A stretch of DNA of 64,000 nucleotides from Marinibium conchae (GCF_015595035.1 NZ_JADNRN010000003.1:310001-374000); one strand, 5' to 3'; shown: positions 18,969 to 28,785, counted from the stretch's first letter. The notes: generated by a model from the sequence alone, not told the origin. Translations and numbers: made by a program.

Positions 18969-20441
18969 TTACTCTTTCACCGGCACCAGCGATTCTGCGG
19001 CCCACAAGCTGAGTGTTAAATAACTACGCCATGGCGCACTGTTGTCGGGTTGAATCTCAACGCCTTTTTGCCCGAGCGCTAAAAGTCTGTTTTTGATAAC
19101 TAGGTCGGTATCGAGGAAAATATCAGGGATATCGGCGTTTCGCATTAGCACGTAGTTCACAGTCCATGGGCCAATACCTTTTAATTCGAGCCATTCTTGA
19201 GGCTTAGCGTTGGGCTTATCCAACACGAATTGAGCCAGTCTTTTCAAGGTATCTTTTCGGGCTTGAGGCATTTTTAGAAACGACAAATCAGCCCGAGCAA
19301 CAAGCTCCGGACTCACAAAAGCGTTGAGCTTTTGCGTGTACATAGTCTCAGTGCCTTTCTCATGAGCTTTCTCAAGAGCTCTCTCAAGGCCACCCTCAAC
19401 GTTTCCATAGAGTACTTGATGTAACAAATTGAGCTGAGATATCGCCGCTTTCACACTAACCTGCTGACCAATAATAGCTCTACATGCCGCCTCAAATTGA
19501 TTAACCACGCCAGGCAAACGAAGTCCCTTGGCAATATACCGAGTTGGCAAACCAGACTCAGCAATTGCCGCCGCAATAAGCATACTATCTGACTGTAAAT
19601 CTAACATCTTGCCAACGGCCCGAATACTGTCCTTAAGTAGACTTACGTCGGGTAACTTCAAGCACACTTCAAAGCCGTTTTTCTGGGCTTTATGCTCAGC
19701 TTTGATAAGTACCGCTTGATTTTTAATCGTCAGCACCTTCTCAATTTTATTATCCGATATTTTTTCATTGCAATGTAACTCTCTTAGCTTAAAAAAGTCA
19801 CGCACCGAGGGCCAATCATAAGGCGGCCTGTACGATAAAAAAACACTTAACTCTTGGTTCTTATGGGAACTGCGATCAGCACTTTTTTTCCTGATGTTTG
19901 ACGGGCTCAAGCCGGTAACTTTCTTCATGTGTATTTGCATTTGTCGAGCAGTAGAAAAGCCACTCGCTTGCGCAACCAGCTCTATAGACAAGCTAGATTC
20001 GTGAAGTAATTTTTTGGCAAACAACAGCCGATGATAAAGTTGATATTGTTTTGGTGAAATTTGTAAATATTCGTTAAAAAGTCGATTAAAGTAGCGGGTA
20101 GACACACCCAGTCTGTCTGCGATGTCGCTTATGCTTGCCTCAAAGTTTTCACCGATAAGCTTCATTCCGCGCTCAACAGTAGTTTCTACTCCTTTCCAAG
20201 CAAATGAACCGGGCGCACTGTCGGGCCGACAAAGTAAACAAGGTCGAAATCCTTGGTTCATCGCTTCAATGGCGCAGGCGTAATAGACCACGTTCTTCTC
20301 CAGAGGCGCACGCGCTTTGCAAATAGGACGACAGAAAATTCCGGTGGTTTTTACACCAATAAAGAACAAACCGTCGAAACGTGCGTCTCTAGCCAGTCGA
20401 GCATTTTTCATCAACTCTGTATTTAGCGACAAGGCGGTCAT
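18969..20441 (-). CDS. alkA: Ada zinc domain-AraC HTH-AlkA glycosylase fusion
   Basis: A 490-residue three-part protein. An Ada-type Zn domain (Cys residues in GIFCRPICKAR and CLLCRP) senses methyl-phosphotriesters. An AraC helix-turn-helix region follows (DIADRLGVSTRYFNRLF; ELVAQASGFSTARQ). The C-terminal half is 3-methyladenine glycosylase II with its HhH motif (LKGIGPWTVNYVLMR) and the Asp of IFLDTDL. It should both activate the operon when alkylated and excise alkylated bases. ATG 20441 is chosen as start; a GTG at 20516 would add 25 residues and neither has a strong ribosome site. Confidence 0.88.
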   Translation of the reverse strand: MTALSLNTELMKNARLARDARFDGLFFIGVKTTGIFCRPICKARAPLEKNVVYYACAIEAMNQGFRPCLLCRPDSAPGSFAWKGVETTVERGMKLIGENFEASISDIADRLGVSTRYFNRLFNEYLQISPKQYQLYHRLLFAKKLLHESSLSIELVAQASGFSTARQMQIHMKKVTGLSPSNIRKKSADRSSHKNQELSVFLSYRPPYDWPSVRDFFKLRELHCNEKISDNKIEKVLTIKNQAVLIKAEHKAQKNGFEVCLKLPDVSLLKDSIRAVGKMLDLQSDSMLIAAAIAESGLPTRYIAKGLRLPGVVNQFEAACRAIIGQQVSVKAAISQLNLLHQVLYGNVEGGLERALEKAHEKGTETMYTQKLNAFVSPELVARADLSFLKMPQARKDTLKRLAQFVLDKPNAKPQEWLELKGIGPWTVNYVLMRNADIPDIFLDTDLVIKNRLLALGQKGVEIQPDNSAPWRSYLTLSLWAAESLVPVKE

Positions 20442-20606
20442 TTGTAGGCCATTACTATATTTATTTACCGTCAGTGTACGCTGAAATGAAACAAAAACAC
20501 GTTCTTTTCGGAACACGTAAATGGAACTTATGTTGAATTACTGGGGTCAATTGCTAATATTGTGTTCTCACCATTCCGGGTGGACAAAATACAATAAAAA
20601 TAAAAA

Positions 20607-21740
20607 GTGCAGCATTTGTCTATATCAAAATTAATTATTATCTTCTTGGGTTTTTCGCTTTGCACTTCTGTTAGTGCAGATGAAGACTGGTTGTCGCAAT
20701 ATAAGCGAGACATTAAGCAAAAAGCCCAGAATAAAAAGTTACCCGGCTTGGCTTTCATCATGGTTGAAAAAGGTAAAACAAGTCATTTTGCATACTATGG
20801 CAAAACTGACCGCCATGGCACGCCTATCAATAAAGAAACAGTATTTCGACTCGCCTCGGTTTCAAAAACCTTCACCGCCGCTTTTGTCGCGAAAGAAGTT
20901 GAGGACGCGACTTATAGCTGGGAAAATAGCCTTCAAGACTTATTACCCGACTACAAGTTTGATAACTATAAAGATAGCCCCATTTTACTCACTCATTTAG
21001 TTGGGCAATCTACAGGTTTTATTCCCAATGCCTACGATAATTTAATTGAAGCAAACTACGATCTACCAAGGGTATTACAGCATCTTGAAAAGCTAGATTC
21101 TCTATGTAAGCCTGGTATTTGTTATACCTATCAAAACACATTCTTTGGAGTGTTGGAAGAGTATTACAAGGGCAAAAATACAAGCTTTGCGAGCGAAATT
21201 ACTGACAAAATCCTAACCCCCTTAAAAATGCCAACCGCTAGTGTCGGCAGGGAAGGCTTAGAGTCATCAACACTTTGGGCCAAACCTCATGCGGCGATAG
21301 ATAAAAACAAATGGGTTAGTGTGAAAGTTAAAAACAACTATTACAAATACAACCCTGCGGCAGGTATCAATGCGAGTGCAGCAGACATGGAAATCTGGCT
21401 TAAAGCGATGCTGCTCGACTACCCTAATATTATTGATAAGGATATGATTGAGTCGTTAACGGAGCCTAGAGTGAGAACCAAGCGCGAGTTATATCGAAGA
21501 GAATGGCGCAAGATAATCAAAGACGCTCATTACGGCTTGGGTTGGCGCGTTTATAATGTTGACGATATTGAGATCATTTATCATGGTGGCTGGGTGCAAG
21601 GCTACAGAGCGGATATAGCGTTCTCTCCAGAACTTGGCGTCGGTTATGCCATGCTAATGAACGCCGAGTCGAATCTCATCAACGAACTCACGGCCGACTT
21701 CTGGAAACAACAAATAAAGGCATATAAAAAGAACAAATAA
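20607..21740 (+). CDS. Exported serine hydrolase, class C beta-lactamase-like
   Basis: A 377-residue protein of the beta-lactamase/penicillin-binding fold (PF00144). The signal peptide ends near SVSA-DE. The catalytic motif SxxK appears as SVSK, Y-x-N as YQN, and the third motif as HGG (YHGGWVQG). These proteins range from esterases to D-amino-acid peptidases; a true beta-lactamase is less likely because the KTG box is HGG. The start is GTG 20607 or TTG 20616, both with weak ribosome sites. It diverges from alkA. Confidence 0.8.
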   Translation: MQHLSISKLIIIFLGFSLCTSVSADEDWLSQYKRDIKQKAQNKKLPGLAFIMVEKGKTSHFAYYGKTDRHGTPINKETVFRLASVSKTFTAAFVAKEVEDATYSWENSLQDLLPDYKFDNYKDSPILLTHLVGQSTGFIPNAYDNLIEANYDLPRVLQHLEKLDSLCKPGICYTYQNTFFGVLEEYYKGKNTSFASEITDKILTPLKMPTASVGREGLESSTLWAKPHAAIDKNKWVSVKVKNNYYKYNPAAGINASAADMEIWLKAMLLDYPNIIDKDMIESLTEPRVRTKRELYRREWRKIIKDAHYGLGWRVYNVDDIEIIYHGGWVQGYRADIAFSPELGVGYAMLMNAESNLINELTADFWKQQIKAYKKNK

Positions 21741-21772
21741 CGCGTCGTATCAAACCTTTCGACTTATTGTTA

Positions 21773-23707
21773 CTACTCAGTTTTTAAGTAAGTGTAACCT
21801 TCCAAACAATTTTCGTAAAAATCGGTCCACTTTACACCCTCGCGCGGCAAAATTTGACCATTAGCAACTTGTTTATCAATCTGACGTTTAACATCAATAG
21901 CCATTGTTTTTGGGTGATATTGCATGATTGACAATACGTCTTCTACCGACGAACCTTTAACAACTTCTTCGATGTAAAAGTCTTCAGGATCGTCATCGTA
22001 ACTAAAAATATGCACTTCATTTAAGCGGCCGAACAGATTATGCATATCGCCCATTACGTCTTGATATGCGCCAGTTAAAAACAAGCCCAAATGGGCCTTT
22101 TCATTTGGTGCTAACGAACGAATTGGCATGATGTTTTGAATCGCTCGGTCAATAACAAAGCGGTCAATCTTGCCGTCGGAATCACAAGTGATGTCAACTA
22201 ATGAGCAATCAATATCAGGCTCTTGATCCATACCAGTTAGTGGCACAACAGGCAAAATTTGATCTATCGCCCAAGTATCGGCCGCCGACTGGAAAATAGA
22301 GAAATTACACAAATACTGAGAAGACAGAGAAAAATCAAGATGCTGCAAACCATCCGGCACGAACTCCACGTCGCGATACTGTAGTTGCAACTGTCGCATA
22401 ATTTGCCAATAGAGGGTTTCTATTTTCCCGAGTTCTTCAAGCGAGATAACTCGCAGTTTAAAGGCCGATACAGCTTGCTCTTTCCACTCTGAAGCGTCAT
22501 TGTAAGCTTCTTGCAAGTTTGTAACATTGGAGAGGTTTTCAAGCAGCTCTCTGATATTTTTCAATAATATGTGCTCGCCTTCTGCAGCGACTGTATCAAG
22601 CATCGCTCCATCCGCTTTAATTTCACCAACTATCTCAGTAATAACGCAGCTGTGATGAGCCGTAATCGCTCTTCCACTCTCTGTCACGATGTGCGGATGT
22701 GGCACATTTTCTAGGTCACATATCTCTTTCATGCCATAAATTACGTCGGCCACATATTCATGTAAGCTGTAATTACGAGACGAATCATTGGTAGATTTAC
22801 TACCGTCATAGTCAATCCCGAGTCCGCCGCCTACATCTACGTATTCTAAAGGAAAGCCCATTCCGTGCAGTTCAGAATAGATCCTCGCACCTTCATTAAC
22901 CGCATCTTTTATCGCTCTAATATCGGTTAATTGGCTACCGATGTGAAAATGCAATAGCTTTAACGTATGCGCCATACCCTCTTGTTCAAGATATCGCGCA
23001 GAATTGATGATTTCTGGAATGGTAAGACCAAATTTAGCGCGTTCACCGCTCGAGCCTTGCCATTTGCCCTTGCCCATCGCAGTCATTTTTGAGCGTAAAC
23101 CAATAATTGGTTCAATATTGAGTTCTTTTGAGAGTCGTACAAGCATTAACAACTCGGAGTACTTCTCAATCACCACAACGACTTTGCGACCAAGTTTTCT
23201 GCCTAGCAAACTTAAACGGATGAATTCTTCGTCTTTATATCCGTTCAATATCGTCAGTGAATTCGGATTTGTATTGTAGGCCAATACTGCTAGTAACTCT
23301 GATTTAGAGCCAGCTTCTAAGCCAAAATCATAGGGTGCGCCAGCGTCGACGATCTCTTCAACCACCTCACGCATCTGGTTAACTTTAATTGGATAAACAC
23401 CGCGATACTCTCCGTTATACGAAGCCTCGCTAATGGTTGAATTAAAAGCTTCATTTATACCAACCACTTGCGAGCGAAGCACATCATGGAAGCGAACGAC
23501 TACTGGAAACTGAATACCCTCTTGGCTTACTTCGTCGATAACGGCTTTAAAATCAATTCGCATACTTGGATTGGATGGATCTGGAGATACTTTGACATTG
23601 CCATTTTCACCTATATGAAAATAGCCTCCACCCCAGCTAGAAACGCCATAGGTGCGCTCTGCATCTTCTATTGTCCAAGTTTTGTTTTGTGTCATAATTT
23701 TTGCCAT
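21773..23707 (-). CDS. speA: Biosynthetic arginine decarboxylase
   Basis: A 644-residue PLP enzyme that converts arginine to agmatine, the first step of the agmatine route to putrescine. The PLP-binding lysine is in GVYPIKVNQ. The glycine-rich site VDVGGGLGIDYDG and the SGRAITAHHS motif are intact. Length matches SpeA (about 630-660). Two starts are possible, ATG 23707 and ATG 23695. No speB is adjacent, so putrescine formation must be completed elsewhere. Confidence 0.95.
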   Translation of the reverse strand: MAKIMTQNKTWTIEDAERTYGVSSWGGGYFHIGENGNVKVSPDPSNPSMRIDFKAVIDEVSQEGIQFPVVVRFHDVLRSQVVGINEAFNSTISEASYNGEYRGVYPIKVNQMREVVEEIVDAGAPYDFGLEAGSKSELLAVLAYNTNPNSLTILNGYKDEEFIRLSLLGRKLGRKVVVVIEKYSELLMLVRLSKELNIEPIIGLRSKMTAMGKGKWQGSSGERAKFGLTIPEIINSARYLEQEGMAHTLKLLHFHIGSQLTDIRAIKDAVNEGARIYSELHGMGFPLEYVDVGGGLGIDYDGSKSTNDSSRNYSLHEYVADVIYGMKEICDLENVPHPHIVTESGRAITAHHSCVITEIVGEIKADGAMLDTVAAEGEHILLKNIRELLENLSNVTNLQEAYNDASEWKEQAVSAFKLRVISLEELGKIETLYWQIMRQLQLQYRDVEFVPDGLQHLDFSLSSQYLCNFSIFQSAADTWAIDQILPVVPLTGMDQEPDIDCSLVDITCDSDGKIDRFVIDRAIQNIMPIRSLAPNEKAHLGLFLTGAYQDVMGDMHNLFGRLNEVHIFSYDDDPEDFYIEEVVKGSSVEDVLSIMQYHPKTMAIDVKRQIDKQVANGQILPREGVKWTDFYENCLEGYTYLKTE

Positions 23708-23941
23708 TAAACGACTAAGCTACAAAGTGAGCGCAGATTATAGTGCAGATTTTTCTACTTACTAAACTATTTTGCAGATTAGAGTGGAAAAGATGCTAAA
23801 TAGAGCGTAGTTTTGGTTAAATACTAGACGAAGGTTTACATGCAATTCTCTGTTATTGAGCGTAAACTAAAATACTGGTTAACATACGGCGTGCGTTAAG
23901 AGATTTTTGTATGTCAGCGACACAACGATGGATAATAAACT

Positions 23942-24889
23942 ATGGGCAGCGCATTGCAATCTAGTAATAGTATCGACGAATCCACCTACCGTGTTTTGGT
24001 GATCGATGATAACGAAATGGAACTCAAGCTATACTTTAATGGTTTGGGTAAAGACTTTGACATTTCGTTCTCACCAAACGCTCGCCAAGCTTGGGAGTTA
24101 TTAAATAACTCACCACTGCCCGACGCCATCATTCTGGATATCATGATGCCGAATGAAGATGGATTACATTTGTGTAATCGCATTAAAGAAACTCAATTTT
24201 TGCAAGATGTTCCCATCATTTTTGTCTCGTCACTCACTGGTCCCTCAGTGAAATCAGAAGCCTTTGAGCTAGGCGGTGCAGATTTTGTCACTAAGCCGCC
24301 GATGATGACAGAACTTATCGCCCGTCTAAAACGACATATAAAGCTGTATCGTAAAACTAAAAAACTTGAATCTCTCATCTTTATCGACCCACTGACTCAC
24401 TTGCCAAACGAAGCTAAATTTAAAGAAGTTATGGCAGTAGAATGGGCTCGATGCGCGCGCTACTGGCACCATCTTACCCTTATCATCGTGAAGGTTGAGA
24501 AAATACAAGAAATTCGCGAAAACGACGGTAACGATAAGTATTTCTCTACACTTGCCGCGGTTGCCGAGGGTTTGTCTGATGCTGGGAATCGGCCTGGCGA
24601 CCTAGTTGCAACCCTTGGTAACAATGAATTTGCGATTTTGCTGTCTGATTGCGGCCATGACGGCGCAGAATTAAAGGCAAGGCAAGTAATGGAACGCTTT
24701 CATAATGGCGAAATAGCTAACCTTACCTCTCGGCTTGGTTGCACTATTGGTTACGCTGTGGCAGCGCCCGCAGGTGGTGGAGTGTCAAACGATTTGTTCA
24801 CTGCAGTAGATAACATGATGTTCGAAGCACGTCAGTTAGGCTCTGGAAAAATATATCCAGTGGCGGGCGTTATCGGTGTTGACCAATAA
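23942..24889 (+). CDS. Response regulator with degenerate GGDEF output
   Basis: A 315-residue two-domain protein. Residues ~15-130 form a CheY-like receiver with Asp22/Asp23 and the phospho-acceptor Asp66 (AIILDIMMPNEDG). Residues ~145-310 have GGDEF architecture (FIDPLTHLPNEAKF), but the active site is GNNEF (226-230) instead of GGDEF. Loss of the second glycine and of the catalytic Asp/Glu predicts no cyclase activity. It may instead bind GTP, c-di-GMP or a partner upon phosphorylation. No histidine kinase lies beside it. Confidence 0.75.
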   Translation: MGSALQSSNSIDESTYRVLVIDDNEMELKLYFNGLGKDFDISFSPNARQAWELLNNSPLPDAIILDIMMPNEDGLHLCNRIKETQFLQDVPIIFVSSLTGPSVKSEAFELGGADFVTKPPMMTELIARLKRHIKLYRKTKKLESLIFIDPLTHLPNEAKFKEVMAVEWARCARYWHHLTLIIVKVEKIQEIRENDGNDKYFSTLAAVAEGLSDAGNRPGDLVATLGNNEFAILLSDCGHDGAELKARQVMERFHNGEIANLTSRLGCTIGYAVAAPAGGGVSNDLFTAVDNMMFEARQLGSGKIYPVAGVIGVDQ

Positions 24890-24901
24890 CGCCACAATAG
24901 C

Positions 24902-26422
24902 CTATGGTTCGCCGTGAGTGTTGCTTAAATAATAGAATGTCACTTGGTCGAAATCAGAACCAAGGCCGTTCGTATTTCCGCTGTCTCCAGTGTTATTTTG
25001 AGAATAGGCACCCGCTTTAAAGTAATTCCATTCGTCGCTACGGTCATAACCACTGCCTTCTATTTCCATGTCTACGTATTGATGAGCAATAATAGGGCCT
25101 TGTAAATCACCTCGGCGAATAATGACGTCGATACGTGAACCTGCTTGTATTATTTCATAAGAAAATATCTCACCCAAGGCAATGCCCTGCTCGGGATTGT
25201 CGGTATAAATAGGTTGCGACGACTCACTTAAATTTGGTCTACCCAATACGGTCTTCCATATATCGTCTCCGCCCCAGTATTCATGCGCCATATAAATATA
25301 GCCACGTTCGTTATCCGGAAACTTCTTGTAGTAAAGTCGAATTGGCTCGTCGTCACCTGCGTGAATTTGCCCAACGATCACTCGACCCGTATGGGATTGA
25401 CTGCCAGAAATAGTCACCTTGTCTACCTTTAACGTAGCTTTGAGTTCACCACCTCTGCCGGCAACCGCACCATCGGGCTCAGGCTGATAGCCCAATACCC
25501 AGTTGTTTAGGGTAGTCCCTTGAGTACGAATGCCAGTATTTCCTCTACGTAGCATCTCTCTTAACTCCGACCTAGTGAAGCTAGTATTGGCTGAGGTTTT
25601 TGCACCAAAAATCGTAGCAACAAAAGTCATACCGCCATCATCCGCAGTATAGAAGTAATCGTCATCTTCAAAACCTGCGTCTAACTCTCTTTCGCTTGCT
25701 CGCAGAGAAAAGCCGTCATCAGGATCGGTTCTTGGAGTGTCAAGCGCCCAACTAAGTAAGTCAAAGTTTTCGCCTGGCGGCTTTGTTGGATCCAAGCCAT
25801 ATTGAGCTATGTCTACGGTTTGTGTGTTAATCGGAGCATCAACTACGTCGAGGGGGCAACCAAAAAGTGCGAACTCACTTAAGGCAGTAGCACCATTGGT
25901 CGTATCACCATTACTGGTAAACTTCACGAAGCGCGCAACGCTAGCACCAAGGTTGAAACGCTCAAACATTAGCGTGTCGCCTGCGGTAAGCTCGCTAGTT
26001 AATATTGTGGAAAAAGTCTCGCCATCCTCCGATACAGCTATATCAAATGAATTTACCGCGCTATCTCCCTGATACCAAGCAGTACCAACTTCTCGAATGT
26101 AATGGCGATAGCCAAGGTCAACGATAAATTCCGCTGAACCCGAGACGACCTCCCAGCGGCTCGACTCGTCTAGACTGCCGTCGATAGCTAAATCCGCATT
26201 AAAAGATGCGTTCACAGAAGAGTCTGAAGAAATAGCATTGATTTGAAGATAGTCTAATCCGCTGCAAGACGTTCTGCTTAAGTCTGGTGGAAACAGTGGC
26301 TCAGGTACATTCGTTTCAGGCTCAGGTTCTGGGTCTGGAGAAGGCAACACAATGTCACGAGTATCAGAGGAGCCACAGGCCGATAAAAGTAGCGCGAGGG
26401 TTAATATTGAAATTTTGTACAA
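24902..26422 (-). CDS. Lipoprotein alginate lyase, F5/8C plus PL7
   Basis: A 506-residue membrane-tethered alginate lyase. The lipobox LLSAC puts the lipid on Cys16; an Asp/Pro/Glu tether follows. Residues ~45-185 form an F5/8 type C (CBM32-like) sugar-binding domain. The PL7 domain fills the rest, with RSELRE at 284-289, QIHA at 352-355 and YFKAGAYSQN at 467-476. Start TTG 26422 is preferred because AAAGGA lies just upstream and it begins the lipoprotein signal exactly; longer ORFs add 23 residues that spoil it. Its catalytic domain is a close paralogue of the secreted lyase at 5059-6429, so a division between free and cell-bound activity is likely. Confidence 0.88.
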   Translation of the reverse strand: MYKISILTLALLLSACGSSDTRDIVLPSPDPEPEPETNVPEPLFPPDLSRTSCSGLDYLQINAISSDSSVNASFNADLAIDGSLDESSRWEVVSGSAEFIVDLGYRHYIREVGTAWYQGDSAVNSFDIAVSEDGETFSTILTSELTAGDTLMFERFNLGASVARFVKFTSNGDTTNGATALSEFALFGCPLDVVDAPINTQTVDIAQYGLDPTKPPGENFDLLSWALDTPRTDPDDGFSLRASERELDAGFEDDDYFYTADDGGMTFVATIFGAKTSANTSFTRSELREMLRRGNTGIRTQGTTLNNWVLGYQPEPDGAVAGRGGELKATLKVDKVTISGSQSHTGRVIVGQIHAGDDEPIRLYYKKFPDNERGYIYMAHEYWGGDDIWKTVLGRPNLSESSQPIYTDNPEQGIALGEIFSYEIIQAGSRIDVIIRRGDLQGPIIAHQYVDMEIEGSGYDRSDEWNYFKAGAYSQNNTGDSGNTNGLGSDFDQVTFYYLSNTHGEP

Positions 26423-26522
26423 GATTGCATTTCCTTTATTAATGATGCACCAGCTCTCGTGTAGTAGCCTTCGCATTTCTTCATTATTCAATTTCTGGGT
26501 TGAGGTTAAGATAATGACACTT

Positions 26523-26534
26523 ATTGGTCAACAA
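26523..26534. promoter_or_regulatory. Second copy of the alginate-lyase upstream motif
   Basis: ATTGGTCAACAA, identical to 6631-6642, followed by TG. It lies about 100 bases ahead of the lipoprotein PL7 start. The two copies are in opposite orientation relative to their genes only if the motif is treated as directional; since it is near-palindromic this may not matter. Confidence 0.4.
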
Positions 26535-26701
26535 TGTAAATAGCTTTGGTAATGAATATTGTAAACCAATAATCTACAGTATTTTCGATTTGACTTTGTT
26601 TTTCTTATTCGATAAAACTCAAAGAAAGCTTAACCCCTGCGTAATGACAGTCGATAGAACACAATAGAACTAAAGAACTGAACGATTAAGGAGAGGCTCA
26701 A

Positions 26702-28753
26702 ATCACTACACCCATATCTATTCCCGCCACCAGTACCGATGCAATTCATCAACTATTTGATGCCGTAGAAGCAATCTCGGTGCAAGGTTATGATGAGAAT
26801 CGGAATGTGATCTATTGGAATAAAGGCAGTGAGCTACTATACGGCTACTCTGAGGAAGAGGCCTTAGGCTGTAAATTGGAATCGTTGATCATTCCCACTG
26901 ATATGCATGATTCTGTAGTGGCAGCTCATCGAAACTGGGTTGACAATAATATTCCAATCGGAGCGTCAAAATTAACTCTTCGAGCAAAAAATAATTTGCC
27001 TGTGAATGTCTATTCTAGCCATGTAATGTTTACGACCGAACTCAATAAAAAGCAGATGTATTGCATCGATATTAGTCTCGATGATGTGCTTAAAGCGAAA
27101 CAACAAATTAGCATCAAAGAAAATTTACTTGAGGCCGTTCTCGATGCAACACCCGACCTATTTTTTGTAATGGAAGAAGATACCACCATCATCTCTTTCC
27201 ATACTAACTCCCAAGATGACCTTTATGTGGTGCCAGATGGTTTTATAGGCAAACCTATGGCATCAATATTACCAAAAGAAGTAAGCGATAAACTAAAAAC
27301 AAATATTAAAAAGGCGCTTCAACAGGATGGCGTTGTTGATTTTCAGTATCAATTAAATGTGCCTGCTGGCTTACTGTATTTTGAAGCGCGCGCACGCCAC
27401 CTCAAAACAGAGAAGCAACTGGTGCTTGTGGTGAGAGATATCACTGAGCAACATAACGCGGCCGAAACGATTAAACGCCAAGCTTACTTCGATACCCTAA
27501 CCAAGTTACCAAATCGTTTTTTATCGCTCGATCGTTTATCTCAAATAATGAACGAAGCTGAACGGCAGCGAACACAGTGTGCAGTACTATTTTTAGACTT
27601 AGACGACTTTAAAAAAGTCAATGATAGCCTAGGCCATGATACCGGAGACCAAGTATTAGTTGAATCAGCAACTCGTCTTACAACGGTTATTCGAAAACGT
27701 GATACGGTTGGCCGACTTGGGGGCGATGAGTTTATTGTTTTACTTCCTGATGTAGCAGACTATCGGGGTATTACTACCGTTGTCGAAAATCTATTGGACG
27801 CGTTTAGGCAGCCATTTAAGCTGGAAGGCCGAGAGCTTATGTTGACTCTTAGCGTAGGCGTAGCGATATACCCTGAAAATGGCGATAACGCTTCCGACCT
27901 TCTTCGCAATGCTGATACCGCTATGTATCAAGCTAAAGCCATGGGTCGCAATGCATACTCCTTCTTTACCAAAGAAATGGATGAAATTACGAGTCGCCGT
28001 TTCGAATTAGAGGATCAAATGAGAGGCGCTTTGCAGAGAGGGGAATTTAGCTTACATTTTCAGCCGAAGTTGCATGCTCAAACAGCGGAAATTGTTGGTG
28101 CTGAAGCCCTGTTGAGATGGTTTAACCCCGTTCTGGGGAATGTTGGGCCCGACGAATTTATCCCAATTGCTGAGCATACGGGCTTGATCATCGAGATCGG
28201 TGAATTTGTTATTACACAAGCGCTGAGTTTTCTGTCTTCATGGGAAGCAGAATCACAAAAAAATCTGCATGTTGCGGTAAATTTATCGCCTCGCCAATTT
28301 AGGGATAAAAACTTACTTAACTTTGTAAGCGACGCCATGCTAACTGCCAACATTCCGCCTCATAAACTAGAATTTGAGATCACCGAAGGCGTTCTACTTA
28401 CTGGTGAAAACTACATCACAGAAACACTAAATAATTTACACAACATGGGGGTGACTTTATCGATGGACGACTTCGGCACAGGTTATTCTTCCCTTAGTTA
28501 TTTACGTCAATATTCATTCAACATGCTAAAAATCGATCGTAGCTTTGTAAGTGGTATTGTTGAAAACACTGCCGATCAGAAGTTAGTGATTGCCACCATT
28601 GCCATGGCGCACAGCCTAGGGTTAAAAGTGGTAGCAGAGGGCGTGGAAACTGAGGCGCAGTATGCATTGCTCAACAAACTGGGTTGTGATTTTGTGCAAG
28701 GATACTATTTCAGTAAACCACTCCCACAAGAGGATTTATTAGCGTCGTCATAA
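26702..28753 (+). CDS. PAS-PAS-GGDEF-EAL c-di-GMP protein, unusual start
   Basis: A ~683-residue protein. Two PAS domains (residues ~10-130 and ~135-250) precede an intact GGDEF (RLGGDEFIVLL) and an intact EAL domain (EALLRWFNP; MDDFGTGYSSL; QGYYFSKPL). It may make or break c-di-GMP. The first PAS clearly extends upstream of the first standard start, GTG 26780, which would cut off 26 residues. In that extension the frame opens at TAA 26687, a perfect AAGGAG lies at 26688-26693, and 8 bases later comes ATC 26702 where ATG would be expected. Start at ATC, or a lost ATG, is inferred. Confidence 0.8.
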   Translation: MTTPISIPATSTDAIHQLFDAVEAISVQGYDENRNVIYWNKGSELLYGYSEEEALGCKLESLIIPTDMHDSVVAAHRNWVDNNIPIGASKLTLRAKNNLPVNVYSSHVMFTTELNKKQMYCIDISLDDVLKAKQQISIKENLLEAVLDATPDLFFVMEEDTTIISFHTNSQDDLYVVPDGFIGKPMASILPKEVSDKLKTNIKKALQQDGVVDFQYQLNVPAGLLYFEARARHLKTEKQLVLVVRDITEQHNAAETIKRQAYFDTLTKLPNRFLSLDRLSQIMNEAERQRTQCAVLFLDLDDFKKVNDSLGHDTGDQVLVESATRLTTVIRKRDTVGRLGGDEFIVLLPDVADYRGITTVVENLLDAFRQPFKLEGRELMLTLSVGVAIYPENGDNASDLLRNADTAMYQAKAMGRNAYSFFTKEMDEITSRRFELEDQMRGALQRGEFSLHFQPKLHAQTAEIVGAEALLRWFNPVLGNVGPDEFIPIAEHTGLIIEIGEFVITQALSFLSSWEAESQKNLHVAVNLSPRQFRDKNLLNFVSDAMLTANIPPHKLEFEITEGVLLTGENYITETLNNLHNMGVTLSMDDFGTGYSSLSYLRQYSFNMLKIDRSFVSGIVENTADQKLVIATIAMAHSLGLKVVAEGVETEAQYALLNKLGCDFVQGYYFSKPLPQEDLLASS

Positions 28754-28785
28754 CACCGATCGCTACAGTTTACCTTGGTAAAAAA

